Of a stretch of DNA of 64,000 nucleotides, positions 34,964-43,727 are shown piece by piece. This DNA comes from Rhizobium sophorae. GTDB taxonomy: Bacteria > Pseudomonadota > Alphaproteobacteria > Rhizobiales > Rhizobiaceae. Position 1 is the first letter of the stretch; each line of letters starts with the position of its first letter. The translations under genes and the position numbers were made by a program. The stretch is from the NCBI RefSeq assembly GCF_013087515.1, contig NZ_JABFCN010000014.1:35663-99662 (forward strand). The letters run 5' to 3'. Under the pieces are notes generated by a model. It did no database searches, had not been told where the DNA came from, and worked only from the letters and a program-made list of their open reading frames with translations.

Positions 34964-35910
34964 CGTGCTGACTCCGACAAGCCGACATCCTGACCAAGTC
35001 GAGGCAAGTCGTAGGCTGTGCGCAATGCATCACGCGTCCGCCTCAGCAAGTTTGGTTCTCCGGCGAAAAAGAGCCCTTCCACAGCAAGGCTGAACCGGGT
35101 GCGTGTATCGGCGCCCTGCAGCTTGGCTGAGGCGACCCGGTACGGATAGTGATCAGTCAGACGCAGCCTTCCCGCCAGATCGTGCGCGGAAAGAAACCGG
35201 TTCGTCGCTTCAACGGTAGCCTGCCAATGGGCCATCCGCTTCCGCAGCATGGCGGCGTCATCGACTGGCCGATACCAATTATTGTTGTGAATCCGATAGA
35301 ACCCGAGTGAATCCGACAAGGCGACAACGCTCCCCAGAAATGGATAGATGCCTGTGAGCCAAGCATCTGCAGACATGCGGAACTGCTCGGGAATATCGCC
35401 CGCAGCATCCCACGCGCTACGTCTTACAGCGACGGCTGATGTCATCGGGAAGGGCCACCAACCAGCCGATCTGGCGAGCCGTGGCGGCAAATTTCCTGAA
35501 CACAGGGTCCGAGGGATTGGCTTGAAGGCTGGTGAGCCATCGGTCTGCGTTGGCTGAAGTCGGTGATAAACAAGCGATGCCTGAGGATTGGAGTGGAAAG
35601 CAGCGGCTGTTGCCGACAGCTTGCCTGGTGCCCACCAGTCATCGGCATCAAGAAAACAGAGGATGTCGCCACTGCTTAACTTCACAGCAGCATTTATGGC
35701 GGCGGCCTGTCCCTGGTTCTCCTGGAAGAGCACCTTCACCCGCTTGTCATAGCCGTCGAGAACAAAGCGCGACTGGTCGCTCGAGCCGTCGTCGACGATG
35801 ATTATCTCGACATTGGACGCCTGTTGGCTCAAGGCGCTGTCAATTGCCTGGGCGACGAAGCGACCGTAGTTGTAGTTGTTGATAAGGACGCTGATTGTAG
35901 GCCGCTCCAT
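34960..35910 (-). CDS. Glycosyltransferase, GT2 family
   Basis: A 316-residue inverting GT-A enzyme with ISVLINNYNYGRFVAQAIDS (about 5-24), IIIVDDGSSDQS (about 38-49) and the DXD motif ILCFLDADDWW (about 84-94). I start it at ATG 35910 (GAGGGG upstream) rather than four codons earlier. It is the first gene of the minus operon that runs to fcl; the promoter must lie in 35911-36100. Donor and acceptor unknown. Confidence 0.92.
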   Translation of the reverse strand: MERPTISVLINNYNYGRFVAQAIDSALSQQASNVEIIIVDDGSSDQSRFVLDGYDKRVKVLFQENQGQAAAINAAVKLSSGDILCFLDADDWWAPGKLSATAAAFHSNPQASLVYHRLQPTQTDGSPAFKPIPRTLCSGNLPPRLARSAGWWPFPMTSAVAVRRSAWDAAGDIPEQFRMSADAWLTGIYPFLGSVVALSDSLGFYRIHNNNWYRPVDDAAMLRKRMAHWQATVEATNRFLSAHDLAGRLRLTDHYPYRVASAKLQGADTRTRFSLAVEGLFFAGEPNLLRRTRDALRTAYDLPRLGQDVGLSESAR

Positions 35911-36505
35911 GATACCCCTCAAGCGTGTCGCTGCGCCAGAGTTGCGAACCCTCGCGCGTTTGGCAGCGCGAATTGATGGAAGGAGTTCTGCTCGATCAGG
36001 ATTTCGCCTTGAGCCGGTAGGGTCACTGCCGACAACGCCGCAATGCGTGACGCTCCCCTTATATAACGTACCAAACCAGGACCATGACGCAGAACCATAG
36101 CAATCCCAACCCTTCTAAGCGTCACCTGCCAACAGCCGGCTGCGCCAGAATTATTGCCTCACTTCACCGGAAACTGCGGATCAGCGCGACGTGCTTCGCG
36201 GTATGCTTTCATCGTCAAGCTACCGGTGATTGGTCACGGGTGACATCTCCTCTTATGGGCAATGCCGTAGACCCCAAGCACCAACTTTTGGGGGAGGGGT
36301 AGACCGTAAGCTTAAACCGAACACCGTCCTTGGATGGTGGGTATGCGCGTTAGGCTTAGCCCAGCCTTCGTTTGCGTTGGTTGACTGGGGATGTGGCGGG
36401 ATGATTGTTGGTTGGTAGGCAGCGCAGCTATGAAAGGGGACCCATGTCTTTCCAAATTGCCGCGATCAACAGCCTCTCATCCGTCTAAGCAAGTTGGGAC
36501 TGGTA
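35911..36505. promoter_or_regulatory. Divergent promoter region between two polysaccharide operons
   Basis: 595 bp without a credible gene. It must hold the promoter of the minus glycosyltransferase operon and of the plus ExoQ-like gene. A palindrome CCCCAA-N10-TTGGGG lies at 36272-36293, nested inside ACCCC...GGGGT (36271-36300). Short open frames here lack ribosome sites. Confidence 0.55.
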
Positions 36506-37828
36506 ATGAGAGCGTATACGCTTGGAATAGCGAATGGGCCGGCCCTCAGTTGGCGAGCGATAGAGTGCTGGGGCGCCGGCGTGTGCCTCTTTCTTCAAAC
36601 AGGCGCGCTTTTCCCGCTCCTGTTGGCGGATGCGGACGGAGCCCTTAGCGATCATGCCAGGTCTATATTGCGTCTGCTTTGCCTACCCGTATACGGGTTT
36701 ACATTGTTGATGCTGGTACGACATCTTCCGCAATTTCTGACCGCGCTCAAGCGAAATTGGCTTGTCCCCCTGATGGTTGCCATGCCTTTTGTGTCTGTCT
36801 TCTGGTCGGTAGGCCCATCAACGACATTCAGGCGCGCCATCGGCCTGCTCTTTACGGTACTTCTGGCCTATGTGTTGGCGATACGCTTCACACCGAGGCA
36901 GTTGCTTCTACTTGCATTTGCGACCTTCGGAACATGTATCGTCCTCAGCCTGCTGATTTTCGTAGCGTCGCCGGGTCTCGCCCGCATGCCGCTGGACAGC
37001 GCGCTGCGGGGCGTCTTCATCCACAAGAACAGTCTCGGTTGGTATGCCGGCATGATGATACTGGTGGCGACCGCCGTTTTAATGGACGCTAACCGGGGCT
37101 TACGGCGAGCCGCTTTGCTTTTGTTGATTGCGGGTGGGATTTGTCTCGTGGCCTCCGGATCGATGACCGCGATAATTGCGACGGTATCGGCATATTGCTT
37201 GATCGGGTTCTACTCCGTGTTGCAGCGACTCCGTGGCATCAGTCGCATCGTCTTCATCTTGTTTTTTGTTCAAATGTTCGTGGGGATACTCCTTTTGCTT
37301 CACGAATTCCTGGTCCCGTTCCTTGAGGCGCTTGGCAAGGATGCGACTTTGACGGGCCGAGTACCCTTGTGGGAGTTGGTCGATGGTCAGATCGCCGATC
37401 ATCTGCTGCTCGGCTTCGGCTACCAGGCGTTTTGGACAGAGGCGAATCCCGAAGCCTGGATTATCTGGTCAAAGATCCAATGGATGGCTCCCCACGCCCA
37501 TAATGGATTCCGTGATACGATGCTGAGCTTCGGAATAAGCGGAATGACTTTGTTCGCTCTGATGCTTTTGCAGGCACTCCGCCAAGGGGCGGCCCTCCAA
37601 TGCGGGGACCCGCGTTATGGCTGGCTCTGGTTGAATGTCTTCACGGTCGTGATTTTGGTGATGAACCTGACCGAGACCATCTTCCTGATCCAGAATGACG
37701 CGATATTCATTCTGTTTACAACAGGCATCATCATGTTCTCGCTGTACGAGCCTGTTGTTTCGACGGCCCCTGGCCGGCAACTGCGGGCACCGGTACGCAG
37801 CAGAACGCCGGAGCTGCAAATCTCATGA
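36506..37828 (+). CDS. ExoQ-like polysaccharide polymerase (Wzy/O-antigen ligase family)
   Basis: A 440-residue protein with about 10-12 membrane segments. The large periplasmic loop between the last segments shows LTGRVPLWELV (about 290-300) and MAPHAHNGFRDTMLSFGISG (about 328-347); HKNSLGWYAGM (about 175-185) is also conserved in ExoQ-type proteins. It would polymerise lipid-linked repeat units in the periplasm. The start is ATG 36506; a TTG four codons upstream is an alternative. Its stop overlaps the next ATG by 4 bp. Confidence 0.88.
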   Translation: MRAYTLGIANGPALSWRAIECWGAGVCLFLQTGALFPLLLADADGALSDHARSILRLLCLPVYGFTLLMLVRHLPQFLTALKRNWLVPLMVAMPFVSVFWSVGPSTTFRRAIGLLFTVLLAYVLAIRFTPRQLLLLAFATFGTCIVLSLLIFVASPGLARMPLDSALRGVFIHKNSLGWYAGMMILVATAVLMDANRGLRRAALLLLIAGGICLVASGSMTAIIATVSAYCLIGFYSVLQRLRGISRIVFILFFVQMFVGILLLLHEFLVPFLEALGKDATLTGRVPLWELVDGQIADHLLLGFGYQAFWTEANPEAWIIWSKIQWMAPHAHNGFRDTMLSFGISGMTLFALMLLQALRQGAALQCGDPRYGWLWLNVFTVVILVMNLTETIFLIQNDAIFILFTTGIIMFSLYEPVVSTAPGRQLRAPVRSRTPELQIS

Positions 37829-39954
37829 CGCCGCGCTTCGCACCGATCTTGAGCATATTGCTTGCGACGCTCTTTCCACAGCCGAGCAACTCGGGATCGG
37901 TGAACCCGGACGCAGATGTGCCCGACAGGGTGCAGACCGCGGTCAGGGAAGCGACTTGTGCGGAAGCTTCGCCGGCGACCTTTTCGGACAAGCTGAAGGG
38001 GACTTCGCTAGGCAACATATTGACCGGAACATCCGCGGCCCGGGCAGTATTCTATGTCTCTCCCGAGGGCAAAGACACCTGGAGTGGGCATCTTGCCAAA
38101 CCAAATCCTCAGCGTACCGACGGTCCGTTTGCCAGCATTGAAAAAGCTCGGGATGCTGCGCGCCAGAAGGGCGGCCAAAACACGATCGCAATGGGCAATG
38201 GAGACTACTATCTCACTCAACCGATAGTCTTCGATGCTCGCGATGCGGGCCTGGTCATCGCGGCGAGATGTAACGAAACGCCGGTTCTGCACGGTGGCCC
38301 GCTCGTTGGCGGTTGGACGGCGCAGGCCGATGGTCGCTGGACAGCACCGCTGAGGTTGCCTCCCGATGAGGCGGTGGGCGATCTATTCGTCGATGGGATC
38401 CTCCAAACTCGGGCCCGCTTTCCCAACGCCCCTCTTGACGGAGATCCGCGTAAGGGATGGTTGTTCGCAGCCAAGTGCGAGCGGGACAGCGATGTTTGGC
38501 AAGGTAATACGCGCTTTTGCTTCCGTGCCGGCGATCTTCCGGCGTTGGGAGATCCAACGGGGCTTGTCGTCCACATCGTTGGCGGCTTCCAGCCGGGAAG
38601 CCAATGGGGCAGTGACACGCTCCCGGTTGTTTCAGTCGACGCGGCAACCCGGACTGTTCATACCAAAGGCACCAGCTATTTTTTCACCGCAGAAGGCAGC
38701 CGCTATTTCTTGACAGGGGCAGCGGCCCTGCTCGATGCCCCTGGGGAATGGTGGTATGACGCCGTTGCGGGACAGCTCAACTATATCTCTACCGATAGAC
38801 TGTCCCCGAGTTCCGCGGTTATCGCCGGCGTCCTGCCGACATTCTTCAAGCTGGACGGGGCCGATGGCATGGTTGTCTCGGGCCTCGAGTTTCGTGACGG
38901 AGCTCCGCAGGGCAGCGGCAAGTTCTATACCGACACCAGAGGGTTCGGCGCCATACGGCTCGAGCATGCGGACCGCGTCAGGCTGCTCGGCAACGTAGTG
39001 GAAAATGTCGGCGTCGGCATCCACGTGAGTGAAAGCGAGGATGTTTTGATTGCCGGTAACGTGATCGAAGATGTGGCTGGCAACGGGATTTACATTGGCA
39101 CGACCTATGGCAGCTTCGGCAAATCGAACGGCGCCAGAATCCTGTCGAACCATATTCATGACATCGGAAGGGTCTACTTTGAAACGGCGGGGATATGGTT
39201 CCAGGCGGCCGACAGTATCAGGATCGCCCATAACCTGGTCGAAAATACTGCGCAGTTCGGTATCGCCGGCGGCTCACTGTGGGGAGAACAAGACGCAGTC
39301 CACGACGCAGTCATCGAACATAACGAGATCCGCAATGCCAATCAGCGGACGGCAGATGGCGGTGCCATCAAGCTAATGGGCGAGCAGGCAGACCTCCTGA
39401 ACAGCAGCATCCGCTACAATCTGGTCACTGGGACAGGTCAACTTATGAACAGGGCCGATGGGACGTTTTGGCCATTCGGATATGAAAATATCAATGAATG
39501 GCCGACTCCTATCAGTTGGGCGATCTACACCGATGGCAAGGCCAGTGGTGTGCGCATAGAAGGAAATACGCTCTCGGACAATATATCGGCGATCGGCATC
39601 AACGGCGGCTGGAGCAACTTGGTGACGGGAAACGTCATCACGCACGGATCGGGCGCGGCTTTTCGCGTTGATGACGGTACGGGCAGGGGTTGGCGTCCGC
39701 CATGGGCACGTCCTAATCGTATCGAGAGCAATATCGTGTCGATCGACAGTAGCAACGGGCTTGCAGCCTATGTCTACGCCCCTGACCATGGGCCTGGATA
39801 CGTGCAGTTCGCGCATAACCGCTACACCGGCAATTTGAACGACAAGAGCTTCCGAATACATCCGAGGATCATGCGTTCGGGAGAATTTGGCAGTTTAGAG
39901 GATCTTCAGAAGGCTGGGGCGGACACCGAAAGCGTAGTTGCGCCGCTCGAGTAA
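37825..39954 (+). CDS. Right-handed parallel beta-helix protein, exported
   Basis: A 709-residue protein with a hydrophobic N-terminus (about 5-18, PILSILLATLFPQP), then a nucleating segment FYVSPEGKDTWSGHLAKPNP-like (FYVSPEGKDTWSGH, about 77-90) with DGPFASIEKARDAAR, and a long run of beta-helix coils (about 340-660: VRLLGNVVENVGVGIHVSES, VLIAGNVIEDVAGNGIYIG, IRIAHNLVENTAQFGIAGG). Such proteins are often polysaccharide lyases, epimerases or hydrolases acting on the exported chain. Coupled by ATGA to the ExoQ-like gene, so it probably trims, modifies or anchors the same polysaccharide. The catalytic residues cannot be assigned. Confidence 0.87.
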   Translation: MTPRFAPILSILLATLFPQPSNSGSVNPDADVPDRVQTAVREATCAEASPATFSDKLKGTSLGNILTGTSAARAVFYVSPEGKDTWSGHLAKPNPQRTDGPFASIEKARDAARQKGGQNTIAMGNGDYYLTQPIVFDARDAGLVIAARCNETPVLHGGPLVGGWTAQADGRWTAPLRLPPDEAVGDLFVDGILQTRARFPNAPLDGDPRKGWLFAAKCERDSDVWQGNTRFCFRAGDLPALGDPTGLVVHIVGGFQPGSQWGSDTLPVVSVDAATRTVHTKGTSYFFTAEGSRYFLTGAAALLDAPGEWWYDAVAGQLNYISTDRLSPSSAVIAGVLPTFFKLDGADGMVVSGLEFRDGAPQGSGKFYTDTRGFGAIRLEHADRVRLLGNVVENVGVGIHVSESEDVLIAGNVIEDVAGNGIYIGTTYGSFGKSNGARILSNHIHDIGRVYFETAGIWFQAADSIRIAHNLVENTAQFGIAGGSLWGEQDAVHDAVIEHNEIRNANQRTADGGAIKLMGEQADLLNSSIRYNLVTGTGQLMNRADGTFWPFGYENINEWPTPISWAIYTDGKASGVRIEGNTLSDNISAIGINGGWSNLVTGNVITHGSGAAFRVDDGTGRGWRPPWARPNRIESNIVSIDSSNGLAAYVYAPDHGPGYVQFAHNRYTGNLNDKSFRIHPRIMRSGEFGSLEDLQKAGADTESVVAPLE

Positions 39955-40321
39955 CGAAAGGGCGCGGTGACTAGCGCTGTTCCGGCGGCGACAACGACCT
40001 CGACCTCTACGAGTATGCACGTCAAAATCCGAAACTAGGGCGTGGTGAAGATGAGCGGTTGGTGATGTCCGGGCTGGAGCAACTCAGATGCAACACTGAC
40101 TTTTGGAGGTCGGTGATGGATGCGACGCACTTCGAGATAATCAAGGGGAGCGTATCAGGGGCTTTGTGCCGGGTGGGACCAAAGGCAAACGCGGTCCCCG
40201 GGCGATATAGACGATCCAGGGCAATGGCTTCTTCGTTGCGGAACGAGTGGCGTCAACGGAGAAGGTGGGAGGGATTTTCGTCCCGGCAAAAAGAGAAGAC
40301 ACGACTGCCCGTGAAGCTGTA
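39955..40321. mobile_element. IS5-family transposase remnant (left scrap) and flanking debris
   Basis: The + strand at 40148-40204 reads ERIRGFVPGGTKGKRGPRA, the start of an IS5/IS427-type transposase, after a frameshift from MDATHFEIIK at 40116. The stretch 40075-40204 is roughly three-quarters identical to the reverse complement of 43120-43234. No ends, no DDE core and no intact frame remain. 39955-40074 holds nothing else recognisable. Confidence 0.6.
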
Positions 40322-40348
40322 GGCCCGCCGCCTGAAAGGCGACGGGCC
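40322..40348 (-). terminator. Hairpin terminator of the RTX gene
   Basis: Arms 40322-40333 and 40337-40348 pair over 12 positions with one mismatch around a 3-nt loop, 7 bp after the stop codon of the RTX gene on the minus strand. GC-rich; no long T-run. Confidence 0.6.
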
Positions 40349-40355
40349 GACCTGG

Positions 40356-42611
40356 TTAGACAAGCAGGAAGTCTTTGAAGTGAAGTGCTGCGGAATTGTC
40401 GAGATCCGCAATATGGACGGCCGTGCCCGCTGCGCTTCCATCCGCGTCATAGGATAGAATGCCGCTCTTCTGATCGTAGATCAGCTTGTCATCGGCCTCC
40501 AGCGCTTTCGTTCCCAGAACGAAATTCTCATCCGAAAATCCGGATAGGCTGAGCGCGGCGAAAATCGAATGATCGAGCATCAGCTTGTCGCCCGCCGCGG
40601 AGGAAAAATCCCGGATATGGTCGACGCTGATATTGTCGGGCTTCACATTGAAGACGAAGGTATCGCCTCCGCCGCCGCCGGTCAGAATGTCTGCGCCGGC
40701 TTTCCCGAACAGTTTGTCATTGCCGAGTCCGCCGTTCAGCTTGTCCGCGCCGGCCCCGCCATCGAGAACGTTGCTGCCGCCATTTCCGGTCAGCACGTCG
40801 TTGTAGCTGGAGCCAGTCAAGTTTTCGATGCTGACGAACTTGTCACCGGCGGCATGGCCGCCCGATGCGGCACCAGTCGCCAAGTTGACGTTAACACCGC
40901 CGGAGCCAGCATAGCCGGCCGTGTCGATGCCGGTACCGCCGTTGATGACGTCTCCGCCGGCGCCGCCGCTGAGCTTGTCCGCGCCAGCCCCGCCATTGAG
41001 AACGTTGCTGCCGCCATTGCCGCCGGTCAGCACGTCGTTGTAGCTGGAGCCAGTCAGGTTTTCGATGCTGGTGATCTTGTCGCCGGCGGCTTGCCCGCCC
41101 GATACGGCTTTGGTCGCCAGGTTGACGTTGACCGCGCCGGAGCCTGCATAGCTGGCCGTGTCGGTGCCATTACCACCGTCGAGCACATCCGCGCCGGCGC
41201 CGCCCTTCAACAGGTCACTACCGCCGAGACCCTTGTAGGTTTCGTTACCGCCATTGGACTGACCGGTGTGGGGCAGGATGTCGTTGCCGTCGGTGCCGGT
41301 GTATACCTTTGTCGGTGTGGTCGGTGTGGTCGGTGTGGTCGGCGTTGTCGGCGTAGTTGGCTGCGTCGGTGTGGTCGGCGTGGTCGGTTCCGTCGGCGTG
41401 GTCGGCGTTGATGGTGCCGAGCTGGAGCCCGATTCATAGGCACCCATATCGACAGTTCCAACGACGCGAGCGTGTCCGTCCAGATCGACCGAGGCGACGC
41501 CGTATTTGCTGGTTCCGCTGTCGATCGCCGACGAGCCCGAGCCGAGGTGGAAGTTGTCGCTCGCAGCGGCCGCGAATTTCGGATCGACGCCGAGCTTGTT
41601 GCCGTCCGCCGCACTCGGCATCGCGTTGCCACCGTCGGTCTTGACCGAGGCCTGGCCGGCCGTGCCGTTATAGGTGATGTTGTTGGCCCAGACGACGTTG
41701 CTGTTCTTGTAGCTGTCGGTCGAGGTGTTATCGATCGCGGTGTTGTTCTTGTTGATCGATGGGTCCGCGACGGCGATGTTGTTGACCCAGGTGTTGTTGC
41801 TCGACGCCGAGTTGCTGAGCTCGCCGCGCCAGGTGCCGGTGTTCTGCGGGTCCTGATTGTTGTGGTATGCGGTGTTGTTTTTCACCGTGACGGAGTCGCT
41901 CCAGGTAACCTGGACGCCTTTGCCGCCGTTCTGGTAGACGAGGTTGTTCTCGACCAGGGTCTTGAACGTGTAGTTCGGATGACCGCTCGTCTGGGTGCTC
42001 TGGAAGTCGTCGATGATGATGCCGTTGCCATCGGTGTGCGCGCCCGACTTCGTCACGTTGTCGTGCGAGATGTTGTTCCGCACGATCGTCCGGTAGCCGT
42101 CCGTCGAGGTGTCGCCGGTGATGTTCCGGTTCTGGTAGATCGAGATACCCGAGAACCAGCCCGACGACGCGTTATTGTAGGTCTCGTTGCCTTCGATGCG
42201 GATGAAGTCCGACTGGTTGAACTGGATGCCCGACTCGCCGCTGCCGTGGACCTTGTTATTGAGGATCTGGACGTGGTGGACATTGTTCGCTTCGATGCCG
42301 TCGCCGTTGGCGCCGCCGATGTCAAAGCCGTTAACGACAACGTAGTTGGCGTTGACACTAATCGCGTTCCACGAGCCCTCGGGCGGCCGGATCAGCGCCC
42401 CGCCGGGCACTTCCGAGCGCAACGTGATGTTGCCTGCCGCCGAGCCGTCCTTGTCGATGTTGATGCTCTCGTTGTAGGTCCCGGCCTTTACGACGACCTC
42501 GTCGCCAGGCCTAAGGTTTGCCGACATCGCCTCGCCGATCGTGCGGAAAGGAGAGGAGGCGCTGCCGTTGCCGCTGCTGCTGCCGGTCGTTGCTACGTAG
42601 TATGTTGTCAT
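40356..42611 (-). CDS. RTX calcium-binding protein with N-terminal parallel beta-helix
   Basis: A 751-residue secreted protein. Residues about 1-400 are a right-handed beta-helix (TTYYVATTGSSSGNGSASSP, then coils such as VHHVQILNNKVHGSGESGIQ and VTVKNNTAYHNNQ). A threonine-proline linker (about 405-440, TPT repeats) leads to RTX repeats (about 450-640: GLGGSDLLKGGAGADVLDGG and similar). The C-terminal ~100 residues (FVFNVKPDNISVDHIRDFS onward) look like a type I secretion signal region. No N-terminal signal, consistent with type I export; no TolC/HlyD-like genes are nearby. The start ATG 42611 has GAGGGATAAG. Beta-helix plus RTX resembles secreted C5-epimerases, lyases and glycanases that modify exopolysaccharide, but no catalytic site is assigned. 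Confidence 0.88.
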   Translation of the reverse strand: MTTYYVATTGSSSGNGSASSPFRTIGEAMSANLRPGDEVVVKAGTYNESINIDKDGSAAGNITLRSEVPGGALIRPPEGSWNAISVNANYVVVNGFDIGGANGDGIEANNVHHVQILNNKVHGSGESGIQFNQSDFIRIEGNETYNNASSGWFSGISIYQNRNITGDTSTDGYRTIVRNNISHDNVTKSGAHTDGNGIIIDDFQSTQTSGHPNYTFKTLVENNLVYQNGGKGVQVTWSDSVTVKNNTAYHNNQDPQNTGTWRGELSNSASSNNTWVNNIAVADPSINKNNTAIDNTSTDSYKNSNVVWANNITYNGTAGQASVKTDGGNAMPSAADGNKLGVDPKFAAAASDNFHLGSGSSAIDSGTSKYGVASVDLDGHARVVGTVDMGAYESGSSSAPSTPTTPTEPTTPTTPTQPTTPTTPTTPTTPTTPTKVYTGTDGNDILPHTGQSNGGNETYKGLGGSDLLKGGAGADVLDGGNGTDTASYAGSGAVNVNLATKAVSGGQAAGDKITSIENLTGSSYNDVLTGGNGGSNVLNGGAGADKLSGGAGGDVINGGTGIDTAGYAGSGGVNVNLATGAASGGHAAGDKFVSIENLTGSSYNDVLTGNGGSNVLDGGAGADKLNGGLGNDKLFGKAGADILTGGGGGDTFVFNVKPDNISVDHIRDFSSAAGDKLMLDHSIFAALSLSGFSDENFVLGTKALEADDKLIYDQKSGILSYDADGSAAGTAVHIADLDNSAALHFKDFLLV
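40767..41212. repeat. Internal ~234-bp tandem duplication in the RTX gene
   Basis: The segments starting at 40767 and 41001 are near-identical over more than 200 bp and encode two RTX blocks ending in SIENLTGSSYNDVLTG. The high DNA identity suggests recent duplication. Confidence 0.8.
41311..41412. repeat. 9-bp imperfect tandem repeat (Thr-Pro-Thr linker)
   Basis: About eleven imperfect copies of GGTGTGGTC encode the TPT linker of the RTX protein on the minus strand. A slippage-prone length polymorphism is likely. Confidence 0.85.
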
Positions 42612-43119
42612 GATCTTATCCCTCAACCCCAGCGTTGCGTTTGCCGATTAATATTTTGTAGTTAATCAGCGGTTACGGCGGCGGGTTATAGGGCGACATT
42701 TTTGGGGACGCAACAGCAACTCGGCAGTAAGTGCTTGAGATGCATAGCCTTATTGCTGCCACATTATCCAAATCACTCCAAAGTTACATTTTGAAATATT
42801 TGCGGAATTTCGAGTCGCCCAAATTGGGGCAGTATAAAGGTCCCGCATGCCGCGAATTATTCTTTCTGCAACTACAGCGACGTGCGCCCATTGAAAAGAT
42901 TAGGGAAACTTTGTGGCGTGGGTGGATTCTTCCTGCAAAAGGCAAAAATCGGCATTTTTTTCCAAATTTAACAATTTTTGCAGCGTTTTGCCGCTAAATG
43001 GCCGCTTGCAGGGTACCCGGTTTTGCTCGCTGCGTTGCAGCGAATCATATCGACGGCCAGTGACAACCGGGATGCGGCATCCGCAAAAGCGCTTCCAAAA
43101 AGGTTCTATCATCCGTGCA
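42612..43119. other. AT-rich upstream region of the RTX gene
   Basis: 508 bp carrying the RTX gene promoter on the minus strand, with AT-rich sequence at about 42725-42990 unlike the surrounding GC-rich DNA. No gene that I can support. Confidence 0.45.
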
Positions 43120-43234
43120 GGAACCCGTTTGCCTTTGGGTACCCCCCGGCACAAAGCTCCTGAACTGATCATCTCGATGTGCGTCGCAATCCATCACCGT
43201 CTTCAGAAGTTAGTGTTGAACCTGAGTTGCTCAC
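43120..43234 (-). mobile_element. IS5-family transposase remnant (right scrap, inverted)
   Basis: On the minus strand the sequence mirrors 40075-40204 with indels; fragments read FRSFVPGGTQR and DDRTFLEALLRMPHPGCHW in one frame, continuing to about 43045, the N-terminal region of IS5-type transposases. No intact frame or terminal repeats. The remaining 43235-43727 holds an unassignable fragment frame (minus, 43438-43169) and the upstream region of the WecG-like gene. Confidence 0.55.
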
Positions 43235-43727
43235 GCGGGGCCAGCCGATCCATCGAATGACGATCGCGTCAAGGTGAAAGCCTTGAACGTCCAGGCGAAG
43301 CCGCGGCCAGATCCGCTCGAAGATCTCGCGGAAACTATATCCATTAGTGCTCAAGTCTTTCTGCAGCCGGTTGGTGCTGTCGGGTAGCTCTGGAGGCTCG
43401 CCGGTCGGGGCCGTCATCGCGCACATTGGGTTCAGCATGCTCCCCTCCCGGCTTTATTCGCGCTCAAACTCCCCATTTTATGCGCGAAGCGACTATCTTC
43501 TGCGGCTTTGAGGAGGTCAAACCGCTCTTTCGGGACAGCGCTCATCAAAAAGAGCAACGGGGCAAGCCGTGGGGGTACGTTGCCTTACTTCGAACATGTA
43601 ACCTATCTCGGCATAAGACGTAGAAACATGAAGTCTCTTCTACGTCCAATAGTTGGAGCCGCAAGTATGGAGGCAATCGTCCTGGAAGCATATTCTGATG
43701 ACAGTTTAGATCGCGAAAGCGTAGGTC

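Noticed and set aside
41311..41412. CRISPR-like spaced repeat
   Set aside because: The repeat is contiguous 9-bp coding sequence for a TPT linker, without spacers.
41472..42665. Plus-strand frame of 397 codons opposite the RTX gene
   Set aside because: Val/Arg/Asp-rich mirror of the beta-helix coding strand without ribosome site.
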